Shown here: one piece after another, positions 42,860 through 54,039 of the stretch | Layout of the letters: each line of letters begins with the position of its first letter | How positions within the stretch are numbered: position 1 is the first letter of the stretch | DNA from: Phragmites australis | Taxonomy: Eukaryota > Streptophyta > Magnoliopsida > Poales > Poaceae | DNA: 64,000 nt | NCBI RefSeq assembly: GCF_958298935.1 | Contig: NC_084924.1 | Location: 21,177,819 to 21,241,818 of the forward strand | Reading direction: 5' to 3' | Position numbers and translations under genes: made by a program | The notes under the pieces: model-generated | Seen by the model: only the letters and a program-made list of their open reading frames with translations | Told to the model about the DNA's origin: nothing | Database searches by the model: none

Positions 42860-43737
42860 AGGCAATCATATTCACTATGACATAGTATGGCCCTTTCACA
42901 TGGTGATCTCCATCGCCGTGGTCCCTATCCTTCGGGTCATTACACTTCAAGTCTCCATGATCATGTAGTAGTCTATTACACATAATAGCACTAGACAAAT
43001 TACATGAGAAATAGAAGTATCACAAGTCGGCATGTAGGCCATTATACAATAACATGACAGCCTTGGCTACAATTAACCATGACACGCAGGCCATGAAAAT
43101 TGCACGCATGCAACATATACTCATAAAGGTCCTACTATTCACATCATTCCCTGCAAAAACAAGTTAAGCACAGAATCGAATTCTAATGGGATGATGAAAA
43201 CATATTATCCCTAAAAGCCCTATGCTCGGATAGCACGACGATCCTGCTAGCCGGTTAGCGGGTGGGGGGTCGAGTGGGAAGCGCCCTGAAAACCTCTCAG
43301 AAATTCATAGATCGTATCTATGAAATCGCTATAAAAATCTCATCAGATTGAACATATCAAGCTGATTTTGAGCATTCACAATGCCTCAATATTCATTGGA
43401 TCAAATCATATTGATCCTCGTGTGTGGTTTTCTGGAAACGATGACAACACGTACAACCTCGACCTGCTATTTCCCGACCACTAAGTGGTGCGCACTATTT
43501 GTCCCAATGGTGATTCTAGGCGGTAGGGGCAAGTCGCACATGCGGCTAGGTGGGAGATCGAGCTAATATTTTTGGTCGTATGGTTCCATCGACTCACACC
43601 TCATCTGATCCCAATTACACCAAACCTTGCAGCGATCGATCCATCACATGAACGGATCACTAAAATAATATATCCAATCTATTACTACCACATATCACAT
43701 ATATGTGACGATCTAGATCAAAAACTACGCAAGATGG
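42860..43737 (-). other. Leader and gag remnant of element H
   Basis: No readable Gag. AT-rich left part; the right part (43250-43735) includes the leader up to the primer site. Confidence 0.5.
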
Positions 43738-43750
43738 CTCTGATACAACT
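43738..43750 (-). other. Primer-binding site of element H
   Basis: The minus strand reads TTGTATCAGAGCC just inside the 5' LTR; one base differs from the initiator-Met consensus. Confidence 0.7.
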
Positions 43751-43752
43751 AT

Positions 43753-45321
43753 TGGGTAATGGACAGGCTATGCTAGTCTAAAACAAAAATTTTCTACCGC
43801 ATTCATCGAGGGAACCATGCTAGTAGGAGATCATAGATCATTACTACTCGACATGCAGTGCAGCGGAAGAAGAGTTGGAGTGAACCAATCCAACGTCATG
43901 CACGTCGAACACCTCGAGCAGCTTCTCGATCAGATCCGCGACCTGCCCCGCGCAGGTGGTCACACTCCCCAACCAACTCTGAGCAAGTGGCCATGCTCCT
44001 CGACCAGCTCTTGATCAGGTCTATCGTGTCCTCAACCACTTTTGAGTGGTTGTGTCGTGCTGTCCGACCAGATCCGAGTTGTCTTATTGTGCTCCGTGAT
44101 CAGGCAAGCAGGTACATTGACCAGTTCGTCACGGCCGTCGACCAGCCCCAAACACGTCGCGATCAACTCGCCGAGAAGATCAGTGCTGCAATAGCAGCAG
44201 TACCTCTATGGTATCCACACGTACTGGGTAGAAACGCCAAGCATCGATGTGCTATCAACGCACACGTGGCTAGGGTTTTTGGGAGATCATGTAGAAGGCT
44301 GCGGCTAGGGTTTCGAAGTGGCTCAATCTTAGCACACCCTACCCACACCTCTCCTTATATAGAGCTCACTAATGGGCTCCCACATTGGAAGCCCTTTACT
44401 ACTCTAAAACTTCTAATGGATCACAATCCAATTAAAACCCATATACGAATCCAATTCGCTTGTTTTCGTCCAACCCATTAAGTGTGTGACTCGTTAGGTT
44501 CATATACAAATGGCTACGACTCGAAAACCCTTTCCAAACTGAGATCAATAGCGGTCCCTAGTAGGACATGTTGTCTCCCAAGTATACACAAAAGATCATA
44601 TCGGCTGAACCTTGATATACACATGCACCGATCCCTGCATCTTACAATACCAGTCAAGCTCAAGGCAAGATATGTGCCACCCTTGTGATAGCTCGACCAT
44701 TCACTCGATCAAATAGTGGATTCATCATGACTAACTCTTTAATCATATGGCATGGCCATGCACATTCTCAATCCAACTACCTCGATGGGCACTAAGAAAT
44801 CTCTCCTGTTATCAAGGAGGAGCAAATTCCTTCTTGATCGCATACACCTCACGACATGTTTCATAACAAGCCCAAAAACTATCTTTATGACTACCCAGTA
44901 TGCCGCTACACATTCTAGGAATCAATGACGATCTTAGGTCTAAGGATCCTACACGTACATCATTTGAGATCACAACGAATGGCACATCATAAATAACAAT
45001 CCCAGCAGTATCTCAAGGTTGGTCTATCCAACATCATGTTCTCTAACATAAATATCCACATTAGTGACTTAGTATCTCTATACCTATGATCCATGAAACG
45101 TGATCATCGATCAATACATTGTCTTATATATCATCATAATGATATGTGATCAGAGATCGACTAAGAATAACATCATGATATAAACAAAGAGTTTCATGAA
45201 CAAGTCACATACTTGCCAATCAATGTATAGGTAGTCATTTTTGGAATAATATATTATTCAAAAGTACATTAACATAGATATGTGATATAATCATCTTTAT
45301 GATTGCCTCTAGGGCATATCA
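43753..45321 (-). repeat. 5' LTR of element H (1569 bp)
   Basis: Starts TGGGTAATGG after the primer site and ends GGGCATATCA at 45321, after which G resumes. A TATA-like CTATATAAGG (minus strand, 44353-44362) lies in the transcribed-start region. Confidence 0.75.
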
Positions 45322-46563
45322 CCTTTAGAACTCTGAATAGGTTCGGAGCTGTACCTCATTACAATCACCTCTGCTTGAAGATGACCGGACCCCAGGGCCC
45401 GAGACCTGGCTAGGCGCATCGAGTACGGGCACCTGGCCACCACGTCCATGCCGTAACCCATGAAGGCTCCGAGGACCCTCCTTCGGCGCATCCCGGGCAC
45501 CATGGCCCTCCGAGGCCACAACCGGAGGGAGACATTAAAAGTGTCCCCATACAACCAAACTAACCTGACTGGTTCTTCAAAATAGGGGCGAACCTTACCT
45601 CCGAGCGGGAAGCCCAGCTTCTGGCCATCCTGCAAGGTAACCTTGATACCTTCGCCTGGTCCCTGTAGGACCTCCCGGGAGTTGACCGTTGCATCATCAA
45701 ACACTCTCTTCAGGTCGATCTGAAGGCCAATCTTGTACGCCATGGCCTTCGCAAGCTCTCCCTAGACTGGGCAGAGGCTGCAAAGGAGGAGGTCCAGAAG
45801 CTACTAAAGGCCAGTGTTATCCGAGAGGTCATTCAACACTGTCCTGGTGAAGAAACACAGTGGGAAGTGGCATATGTGCATCGATTTCACATCACTAAAC
45901 AAAGTATGCTCGCGGGATCCATACCCCCTTCCTCGCATTGACCAGCTAGTGGACTCCACCACCGGCTGCGAGTTGCTAAGCTTCCTGGATGCCTACTCCA
46001 GGTACCACCAACTGTTGATGGCAATAGAGGATGAGAGCAAGACCAGCTTCATTACTCCCTTCAGGGTATACTGCTACGTTCAGATGCCCTTCGGTCTTTG
46101 GAACACTGAGGCCACCTTTTTCCCGCCTGGTACACAAGGTACTAGAGAAGCAACTAGGCCAGAGCGTCAAAGCCAACGTGGACGATATTGTCGTAAAAAG
46201 CTGACTCAAAACCAACCATGTCGTCGACCTAGAGAAACATTTGATAGTCTCCGGGCAATAAGCATACAGCTCAACTAGGAGAAGTGCATATTTGGTTCTA
46301 AGGCCGAAAAGATGGTGGGATATTTGGTATCCCCAAGAGGCATTGAGGCCAACCCTGGCAAGATTCATGCCATCGCAGAGATGTCACCTCCCACCAATCC
46401 AAAGGAAGTACAGTGCTTGGCCAGTTGCATTGCAGCCCTCAGTCGTTTTCTCGCCAAATCGGCTAAGCATAACCTTCCCTTATTCAAAATACTGAGGGGC
46501 TCCGAACCGTTCAGCTGGACTCTAGAGTGCCAAGTGGCATTCGAAGTCCTCAAAGCCCACCTT
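45322..46563 (+). pseudogene. Protease end, RT and RNase H start of element G
   Basis: After H the sequence resumes with PHYNHLCLKMTGPQG (protease end, 45345-45390). RT follows with EEVQKLLKASVIREV and, in ORF 45814-46278, KWHMCIDFTSLNKVC, FLDAYSRYHQLLM and YVQMPFGLWN. After a frameshift the catalytic motif reads NVDDIVVKS (about 46172-46200) instead of YVDD. RT/RNase H connection with YLVSPRGIEANPGKIHAI and FLAKSAKHNLPLFK follows to 46560. Element I truncates it. RT dead by frame breaks. Confidence 0.8.
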
Positions 46564-49500
46564 TGTCACATCCCAAATTTCCCTAATCATGCCATTAAGC
46601 ATACACATGTCATTAGCATCATGTTTATGTGTTAAGAACTGTGAATTTGTTGAATTTCATATGGTGGTTTGTTACTTTTTTCGTATTTTAAAAATGGCTG
46701 ATGTTGAGTTCACGAGAATGTGGGAAACACTAGAGTTCTAATCTTTGGGCTATTAGATTGGGGAGAGAAAGATTTATTTTTCAGCCGAACTTTTGTTCTC
46801 TCTTACATGTGTGACCCATTTTGGCTGGCCCCACACCCTCGCCGTCACTTAGGCAGCAACCCCACCCCTCCACCTCAGCTCCCTCACTGTCCTCTCCTCT
46901 CCCCCACGCCCAAACAGCAGCAGGAGCAGCTGCTCCCTCCCTCTCCCACTCAAACTCTCTCACTCTCCACACAAATTGCACCCCAAGCCCTTGGATTTGA
47001 GGTATGCATGTATTATCACTGAAATGCCCTCCACTCTAGCTCACCATCCCTCTAATTCTTGTTCACATGCATGAAGGATTGGAGGAGTGGCAATCGATTT
47101 CGTTTCCTATTGTGGTGCTGAAAATTGCAGCAAGTTGCTCCCCTTATTCAAGTGTTCGCCTTCGATTCTTCCCCAAATCAACGTCCTCAAGCTTTGGCAA
47201 GGGACTATGGGTAAGTACCCCAGGTTTTTCCTTGATGGCATTGCACATTTTAACTTGATTTTAGATGGTGATGAGGGTTGCAAATCGAAGATTGGCGAAG
47301 CACCTCATGTTCTTGAGGTTTTAAGCTTTAGGAGTGAAATGAGGTGAAGATTAGTGATTCGTGTTGCAGAGTGAGAAGTATGTAACCCATGCCATACTCC
47401 CAGGAAAAGCTCGAACGACCTTGACTAAAAGGGTACCTGTACCCGAAACCGACACAGGTGGGTAGGTAGAGAATACCTAGGGGTGCGAGACAACACTCTC
47501 TAAGGAACTCGCAAAATAGCCCTGTAACTTCGGGAGAAGGGGTGCCCCCTCACAAAAGGGGGTCAGTGTATTAGGTCTAGAGCTAGTGTATGAGTACCAT
47601 TGCATGTTTATGTGGTAAGGATTTTAAAATGCAAATCAAATCCACCGAAAAATTTTCTTTGCAAAGTGCTCTCTTGAGAGCCTGGAATATCTGGACTAAC
47701 CCGGATAGTCCGGGTGGCACAGCGAGCATCTCGTTGATTTATATTAAAAAATTGTTACGATTTAGAGTGTGTTTTGAGTTTAGAACCCTTGTACTAGTAC
47801 TTATGCATGTTTGGGTGGAAGGGATTTAACATGCACTTTTGAATCAATCACGAGAATCACTGTGAGTTTTGGGATAGAACTTCCCGAGAGTCCCCCATGG
47901 AGTATAACCCGGACAATCCAGCTAACCTGGAGTATCTGTCATAGCCCAAATAGTCCAGATCAATTGAGTTAGAAAAATACCGAGAACCTAGGTTGATATG
48001 GAAGGTCCGGCCCCACCTGGAAGGTCTGAACCTGGATACTCCGGCCTAACCCGGACAGCTGTTATTTTCCAACGTTGTTTAGTTCGTAAATCTTTTTTGT
48101 TCCTTTGTATGTCTTGTGCCTTTAGCTTGTGTTTATGATGCATCTTGTACTGTTATCCATCATGTAGCACATATCATCGCATCTCTTTCATACTCACTAT
48201 TGCACATTTTCTTATTTAGTGAATGAAGGATTGGAGGGTGACGAGGCCACGAACGAGGGTGATCTAGAGGTTGTTTTTGTTGTTGGTGAAGCTAATCAAC
48301 AAGGCAAGAATCTAAGCATTTTCATCCCATTACTTTGCATCATGTATTGCATCAATTGATAAATTATGCTTTATGTATGTTGCATGTGAATGAGTCAAGT
48401 GTCGGGTCGATATGGGTAGATCCTATTTGTTGCATTGCCCTTTCTTGCACTAATTATCGCATGATCCTTGGTAACCTGGGTGGTTCATGTCAAGTAATGA
48501 TCTAACTTAAAAGGAATATGATATGCTTAGCATGATATAGGTCCTCGGTAGAAGTCAAACAGTGGTTTGGCCATCGTTCACATGCTCTTACCTTATATCA
48601 CAAAGATAATGATGGGTGTAAATTAGTGAGGATGAGCCAAGATTCAGGCGGGCAATAGGGATGGCTCGAGAAGGGAGTCTGGATGCTATAGGCCTGATTG
48701 AATTGATTGAGCACCGTTCGTTATTGCAGTTGGCTTTATCACTTGTCTGTACTAATCACATATCCGAATATGGGACGGATGAGCCGAATGCCTTATGTAG
48801 CTGTGATCTTTTCGTGTGCTTGTCTCGGGTGTTGTCAGCATAATAGGCTTGAAAGAGGTATCTAGTTTGCTCTGGGAGTAGTTCTAGACGACCCCGTATG
48901 CCAAGGCGCATGTTCAAACGGTTGGGGCTTATTTGGGAATGGTTGACATGAGTACCCTTTGTGCGGACCTATGTGGTCACGCAAGCTGTATTGTCCTCAA
49001 GTCGTGTGTGTAATGGAGTACCCCTGCAGGGTGTACAATAATTCTAATTACCGCGCTCTCGGTTATGACTTGTCCATTTGCATCAATCGTAGAGTTCCGG
49101 TTGTGGTTATGATGGTATGTTGGGAAATGTACGGTGATGTTGATGAAGTTTTGATACGGTTCAAGTTTTGCTTACACTTGAGTCAAAATTGCTGCATTTG
49201 CTTAAGAACTTGCTTAACCTTGAGGTTGAGTTCTTGCTAATTATCTAAATTGCATTCTCTTTGGAATCGGATTATTTATCCCATATGGATTAAGCCTTGT
49301 GAGTACCTTCGTACTCACATGCTTTGTTTGCTTTTTAGGTGAGAAAGCATTTGTTTTTTGCTACTTTACGCCCACCGACATTGGCGACGGGCAGGAGTAG
49401 TGCCTACTACTCGTGTGTGGATATTTTTGGGTGGCGCTTTAGGGCAAAAGGTGCTACCCACCTTTTGTAGTTATGTACTTTCTGCTGCATAGATACTCCA

Positions 49501-49748
49501 TCGGTGTTTGGATCACATATTTTGTTGTGAAGTTTAATTTGCTAAAAGACTTGTAACTTATTTTTAATTACTTGCTCTTTATTATATTTTGTGATGATGT
49601 GCTTGTTTTAATAGCGTGTGTTCCGATCATGGAAGAAAAACACATGCCAGGACTATCGGGGTGAGATTCTGGTTAGTTACGAGAGTTGTCATTACACAAA
49701 TGATTGACTTAATGATTAATTGGAATATTGTCTAGACGGTTCCTCACA
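46564..49748 (+). repeat. 5' LTR of element I (about 3185 bp)
   Basis: Start TGTCACATCCCAAATTT at the point where G's RNase H breaks; the end near CTCACA is placed four bases before a decayed primer site. 47343-48610 aligns with the 3' LTR at 62845-63970. Contains short palindromes such as CCCGGATAGTCCGGG (47700-47716). The 191-bp rRNA insert at 47376-47566 is absent from the 3' LTR. The 3' LTR has about 50 bp near 63185-63230 missing from the 5' LTR near 47868. Confidence 0.7.
47376..47566 (+). rRNA. Fragment of organellar (probably plastid) 23S rRNA gene inserted in LTR
   Basis: The segment contains GAAACCGACACAGGTGGGTA, AGAGAATACCTAGGGGTGCG and GTAACTTCGGGAGAAGGGG, which I recognise as conserved 23S/26S rRNA (large-subunit domain IV region) of plant organelles. 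Flanks are LTR sequence; the other LTR of the element has the uninterrupted site (GAGTGAG then TGTATTAGG at 62871-62886). It is a nuclear insertion of organelle DNA, about 191 bp, with a few point changes, and is not a working rRNA gene. Plastid is more likely than mitochondrial from memory of the sequence, but the two are similar here. Confidence 0.85.
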
Positions 49749-49751
49749 GCA

Positions 49752-49765
49752 TGGCATCATAGCTT
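49752..49765 (+). other. Primer-binding site of element I (decayed)
   Basis: TGGCATCATAGCTT corresponds to the standard TGGTATCAGAGCTT with two changes, at the expected place after the LTR. Confidence 0.55.
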
Positions 49766-50079
49766 GTCTTAATAAAGTGGCCTAAAAATACTTAGGATGG
49801 GTTCAAAAATGTGTCAACCCACTAAAAGATATCTTTAGTTCCCAAGTGTTTGCTCTATTTTATTCCTCATCTTATCTTAGAGCTAATCGTACCTCTTCTT
49901 GTTGTTAACATGCCTAAATTGGTCTCTAACTCATCTCTTTCTTAATGGGTTAAGGATGGCCGCTCTTACATTGGTGATGGCTACTCATGTCAAGGGGGTG
50001 GTAGGTTTTCCTAGCGCACAAATTTCACCTATGCTTCGAGTATACGGTGTATGCTTGAGGAGTTGGGCCAGACTTGGTG

Positions 50080-50720
50080 GACTACCTGGCAACCATGGAC
50101 ATCCGAGCAAGGATCATAGAAGGCGGAGCCAACCCTGACTACTTTGAGGCAATTGAAACTTCAGAAAAAAATGGCGGTTCAAACAGTAGCGTACAAGAAG
50201 ATGGCTACCCTTCGTGGTGAGTTACTGGTTCTACGAGGATGGCCTTTTGTCTACCTTCCCATCTAGGGCAACAATGTCAACAACTTTGAAGATGTTCCAG
50301 ATGCGATGCCATTGAATGAGCACCGCATGGTACAGTTGGATCGCTCCTTGGATCAATCCTATCGTTGCGTGGTGGCTGAGTTATGGGAGGCGTGAAGGCG
50401 CTACAATCGGCTGCAACACGTGATGGAACCACAAGTGCATTAAGGGTTCGTGAACCACGGGGTGTTGTATGGCGAGGGCCATATGACGCCGTATGGCATG
50501 GCACCTCAGACTCACCACTTTCCGGTTGTGCAGGGCACACGAGTATCTCGTCCCTATGGCCGAGGTGCTAGGGCATCCAATGGATTGCAAGTGCTGCAGT
50601 TCCATAACTCGGGCTACACGAGGGAAATATTGTTAGGTGAGTTGCAGCCTCTCACCCACCCTGATGCCATTGACGACACGGGCTCCCCCCCAACATCATC
50701 TCTTGGATGAATTTCTTGAG
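50080..50720 (+). pseudogene. ORF0-like remnant upstream of gag in element I
   Basis: Coding-like sequence between primer site and gag: VAYKKMATLRGELLVLRGW, DAMPLNEHRMVQLDRS, then in the frame 50450-50710 GEGHMTPYGMAPQTHHFPV and RVSRPYGRGARASNGL. Stops interrupt it. It matches no Gag or Pol domain. Rice RIRE3 and RIRE8 are described as having an extra ORF0 in this position; I infer homology from position only. Function unknown. Confidence 0.4.
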
Positions 50721-51440
50721 GACTTTGTTTGGGATCCATATCGTGGGTGGTTTTAATTCGGTGGATTTAAAAAAATAAGTAAATAGGGCGAAGTTTCTTT
50801 CCCAAAAGTTATGAATGATAAAAAATTAGCTATCCTATTTCCTACGTATGAGACTTGTATGATGTACCTTTACGTTGTATGAGTATTATGACTATTTAAT
50901 ATGACTTTTATTTCGGTTGATTGTTATTTATTATTCTATCATTTTACTCATGTTGCATCGACACAATCGACAAAGGTAAGAAGGCAAGGAACGCATTCCG
51001 ATAGCGGTAAATATTAGGGGCTCAACCGGTGCGAGGAAGTGAATACGTTACCAATAATGTATGAACATCCACCATACGATGGTAGATATGGTCATCTACC
51101 TATGTGGTGATTACATAGGGTGTCCCGTAAGGCGAAGGTACGTAAAGTGAATACGTTGGCAACAACGTATGAAACGTCGCTTGTGCAGCGAGATGCACAA
51201 GCACCGTTCGTATGACTTTTTTTCTTTTTGTGCGAAGGGTGACGAATGTGATGATTGTGGTGAGTGATGCACTCGAGAAAAAAACAAGTAGATAGGAATT
51301 GAGCATACTCTTACATTCCTAATTGCTCATCTTGCACACATTTACATATCATGGGTTTTAAAATGCCCGACCGTATTCATGTTGACTTATCCATTCCTTG
51401 TCATTCTAAATTCCTTGTTGTATCTTACTTGTCTATATCT
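50721..51440 (+). other. Noncoding spacer between ORF0 remnant and gag of element I
   Basis: AT-rich, no frame of note. The phrase GTGAATACGTT..CAA.AA.GTATGAA occurs twice (about 51040-51066 and 51147-51175), a short spaced direct repeat. Confidence 0.5.
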
Positions 51441-51519
51441 TGTTGTCACTAACCTTAGAAAATGATGATAGGATGAGGACCCACGACAGTTTGAGTGATC
51501 TTCCTGAGAGGTCCAAGGA

Positions 51520-52430
51520 GAACACCTTGTGTTGCCTCCACTGCCGAGCATGGCTGGCGTGCTCATGTGTATTGAGCAGAACCGCCAAGCAGACACAACG
51601 CTACTCAAAGCTCTCGTCCGTAATACAACTCATCAAGGAGGAGGAGCTGGGCACCATGATGACTATTTGGACCTCCTTCGTACTAGTCCTCCACCTTCGT
51701 GCGCATCGATGATCCTCACGCGGATCACTAGCTTCGCACCATCGAACAGAAGCTCGCTCTTATTTGGTGCGAGGACCATGAGAAGGCCCTCTTTGCCACA
51801 CATCAACTTCAAGGCACGGTCAATGGGTGGTGGATGAACTATCTCGCCATGCACGCCACCGATCATCGCGTGTCATGGGCAGAGTTCCGTCAATAGTTCG
51901 GCGACTACCATATTCCTAAGGGGACGATGGAAATTAAGCGGCGGGAATTCCTGGAACGCAAGCAAGGAGGAAGGTCGGTCATGGAGTATGTGCAGGTGTT
52001 CAACCACTTTACACAATATGCACCGGATGAAGTCAACATAGATGAAAGGAAGCAGTATCGTTTTGTTAACAGCCTCACGGCCAAGATGCAAGATCGCCTC
52101 TCTGCTCACGAGTTTATCGACTTTAACAAGTTGGTGAGCAAGTCCCTCACCGTCGGGTACAAGTTGAACAACCATCAGGAGGAGAAGCGTAAGAGGGTCA
52201 TACCACCCTCTATGGGCAGGAGCTATCAACGTCAGCGAACGGGGAGTCAACTCCCTCCATCTTCCTTTTTGATGCCATATGCTTCCTGTCCAAAGTGGGT
52301 GGTGCAACGCTCATACTCTTCACCACAAGGACAAACTGCAAGGCCCATAGGATCCCAGAGCAGTGTGACTGGTGGTCCTGGTGGCCCATGCTACAACTGT
52401 GGGCGTGTCGAGCACTTCACGCGAGACTAA
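51520..52430 (+). pseudogene. Gag of element I, broken
   Basis: PPLPSMAGVLMCIEQNRQ starts the recognisable part (51529). After a frameshift near 51695 the core reads ADHWLRTIEQKLALIW, QLQGTVNGWWMNYLA, and SWAEFRQ followed by a TAG at 51895. The frame continues MEIKRREFLERKQG, VMEYVQVFNHFTQYAP and DRLSAHEFIDFNKLV (51927-52430). It ends in a knuckle CYNCGRVEHFTRD whose last Cys codon is displaced by a stop. This is the Tekay/Del-type Gag architecture. Confidence 0.8.
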
Positions 52431-52559
52431 CGTTTCCCAAAGATGGGAGCCATGGCGAATGCTCCAAGGCCGTCACTGCATGCACAACCATCTTAGCAGG
52501 TGTCAAAGGCTACGCAAGTTCCAAAGCATGGCCGAGTGAACCATATCACTACTGAAGGG

Positions 52560-53067
52560 ACTCAAGCGAACAATAGCGTGCTTGTTGGTACGTACCCGTG
52601 AATTCCTACCCTACAGTTGCACTTTTTGATTCCGAAGCATCTTATTCTTTCATTAAGGAAGGATATGTCTTATGTCACGATATGGTCATTCATCATACCA
52701 GATTGATACACCCGGTACTCAGTTGCAAACTAATAGAGTTGTTCCTTTAGCCGAGATCACCATTGAAGAAGTTTTATATTCCGCAAACTTGATCATCCTT
52801 GATACTAGGGGAGTGGATGTTATCTTAGAGATGAATTGGTTAACCAAATATGGCGCTCTTATCGATTGCGCTCGAAGGATTATCTCCCTCAAAAATTCGA
52901 CCGGAGTCCGGATCCCCCTCCACTTGGGAGAGGGTGGTTCCCTTTTGGTATGCTTTGGAGAGTACCGTAGCCATGGATCTCTGCAATATCCCAGTGGTGT
53001 GTGAGTACCTTACTAGGGATGTCGCCCAACCGAGATGTAGAGTTTTTCATTGAACTTGCACTCGGAA
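52560..53067 (+). pseudogene. Protease and start of RT of element I
   Basis: VALFDSEASYSFI-like sequence at about 52612-52660 is a retropepsin active site with an altered DSG (DSE). NLIILDTRGVDVILEMNWL (52672-53004) is the conserved protease end. The linker toward RT follows, with VCEYLTRDV and VEFFIEL, until element J interrupts at 53067. RT resumes at 60095. Confidence 0.7.
53063..53067. repeat. Target-site duplication of element J, left copy (CGGAA)
   Basis: Pairs with CAGAA at 60090-60094. The single difference is a G-to-A change at a CG site, typical of methylated DNA decay. Confidence 0.8.
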
Positions 53068-54020
53068 TGATGCACGTTTGCCTAATCTTCTGAAAGGTAA
53101 TATGATAAGTCGATTGGTGGAGCTTCAACGTTGATGATCTAAAGGCTCAGGATAAAACAGATCGAGAACCGTCCCAATCACTATACCATTACTCTGTAGT
53201 TATCAACCGTGCCAAGAAGCGGTAGACCTTGCCAAGAAGGCTTTTCCTGCAAACGAATCGAGAACACAATCAAGAATAGGTAGATGCAATTTAAATATTG
53301 CTAATTACCAATGAAGTCCTTGAGTTGGGGTTCAACAAACCAATAAACGGTAAAACTACCTAAAACAGAATAATCTAAGCTAAACCCGAGCGTAAACTAC
53401 GATGGCTACTGTGTATATAAAGGGGGTCGTGAGGAGGTCTACCTAGGGTTGTGCAGCCGTGGAAAGAGGCGTGCACAACCTGGACTCTAACTCCGACACA
53501 ATTACAAGACCCAATTAGGTCCAAAAGGATGGTGCAGCACCTTATTCCTTTAACTCTGACTACACCATAAAGGAATATTTGGTCGAGCTCATATCCATTG
53601 AAAAGGGCTCATCGTAAGCTTTCCAGAATATCCAAGATTCCCTGAAATGGACCTCGTATGAGAGAGTTATGCCCGTTTTACTAACGTGTTGTTCTGGGAC
53701 TCGACCACGACCTTGACCACAACCTCGACCACAACCTCGACCTCGACCTAGACCACAACCACGACTAGAGCTTAGCCTGGAGTGGTAGACTTGGCCTTTG
53801 AGGGTTGACATCTGGGTAAGGTTGTGGTGCTTCTTCCACGTTCCTAAGTAATAAAACATCACAAGAATTTAGTAGTAATTTATCCAAGGAAGCATGAATA
53901 GTAAGGAACGAGTTCACCTGGAGGTCTAATTGTCGTGCACAAGCTCTTGTAATTGGACCTTATATGAGTCGAGGATTATTGGCGGTATGGATCGTATCCG
54001 AAGGAGCCATGGGCTCATCA
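53068..54020 (-). repeat. 3' LTR of element J (953 bp)
   Basis: TGATGCACG to GGGCTCATCA, aligned end to end with 59134-60089. It contains a pol tail with a degenerate GPITRACARQL motif (about 53925-53965) and a hexamer-like ACCTCG/ACCACG run at 53698-53765. A TATA-like CTTTATATACAC lies at about 53412-53424. Confidence 0.9.
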
Positions 54021-54031
54021 TCCTCCCCCTA
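54021..54031 (-). other. Polypurine tract of element J
   Basis: The minus strand reads TAGGGGGAGGA adjacent to the 3' LTR, equivalent to that of C. Confidence 0.8.
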
Positions 54032-54039
54032 TTAAATTG

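Larger units (their letters stand above)
39191..45321 (-). mobile_element. Element H: Ty1/copia retrotransposon, lacking gag and protease
   Basis: Minus-strand copia element inserted in G. Right LTR 43753-45321 complete; left LTR 39191-40505 lacks about 350 bp at its outer end. Polypurine tract, RNase H, RT and integrase end are present. Gag, protease and the integrase core are gone. The target duplication is lost with the left end. RT carries an altered active site. Long LTRs and the motif GYPRETKGYYFYN suggest a RIRE1-like family, with moderate confidence. Confidence 0.75.
36475..46563 (+). mobile_element. Element G: Tat-type gypsy retrotransposon, split by element H and cut by element I
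   Basis: Plus-strand LTR, primer site, decayed Gag and protease (36475-39170), then protease end, RT and start of RNase H (45322-46563). Copia element H lies between the two parts and element I truncates it on the right. Many stops. Shared motif style with B (DGG protease, VDDIVVKS) places it in the Tat lineage. Confidence 0.75.

Noticed and set aside
47376..47566. Functional rRNA gene
   Set aside because: Only a 191-bp internal piece of a gene of about 2.8 kb, with point changes, embedded in an LTR.
53560..53862. RG-rich 100-codon protein (also 59623-59880)
   Set aside because: Both copies lie in the LTRs of J and the Arg-Gly pattern comes from a hexamer-like DNA repeat; no start context or conserved domain.
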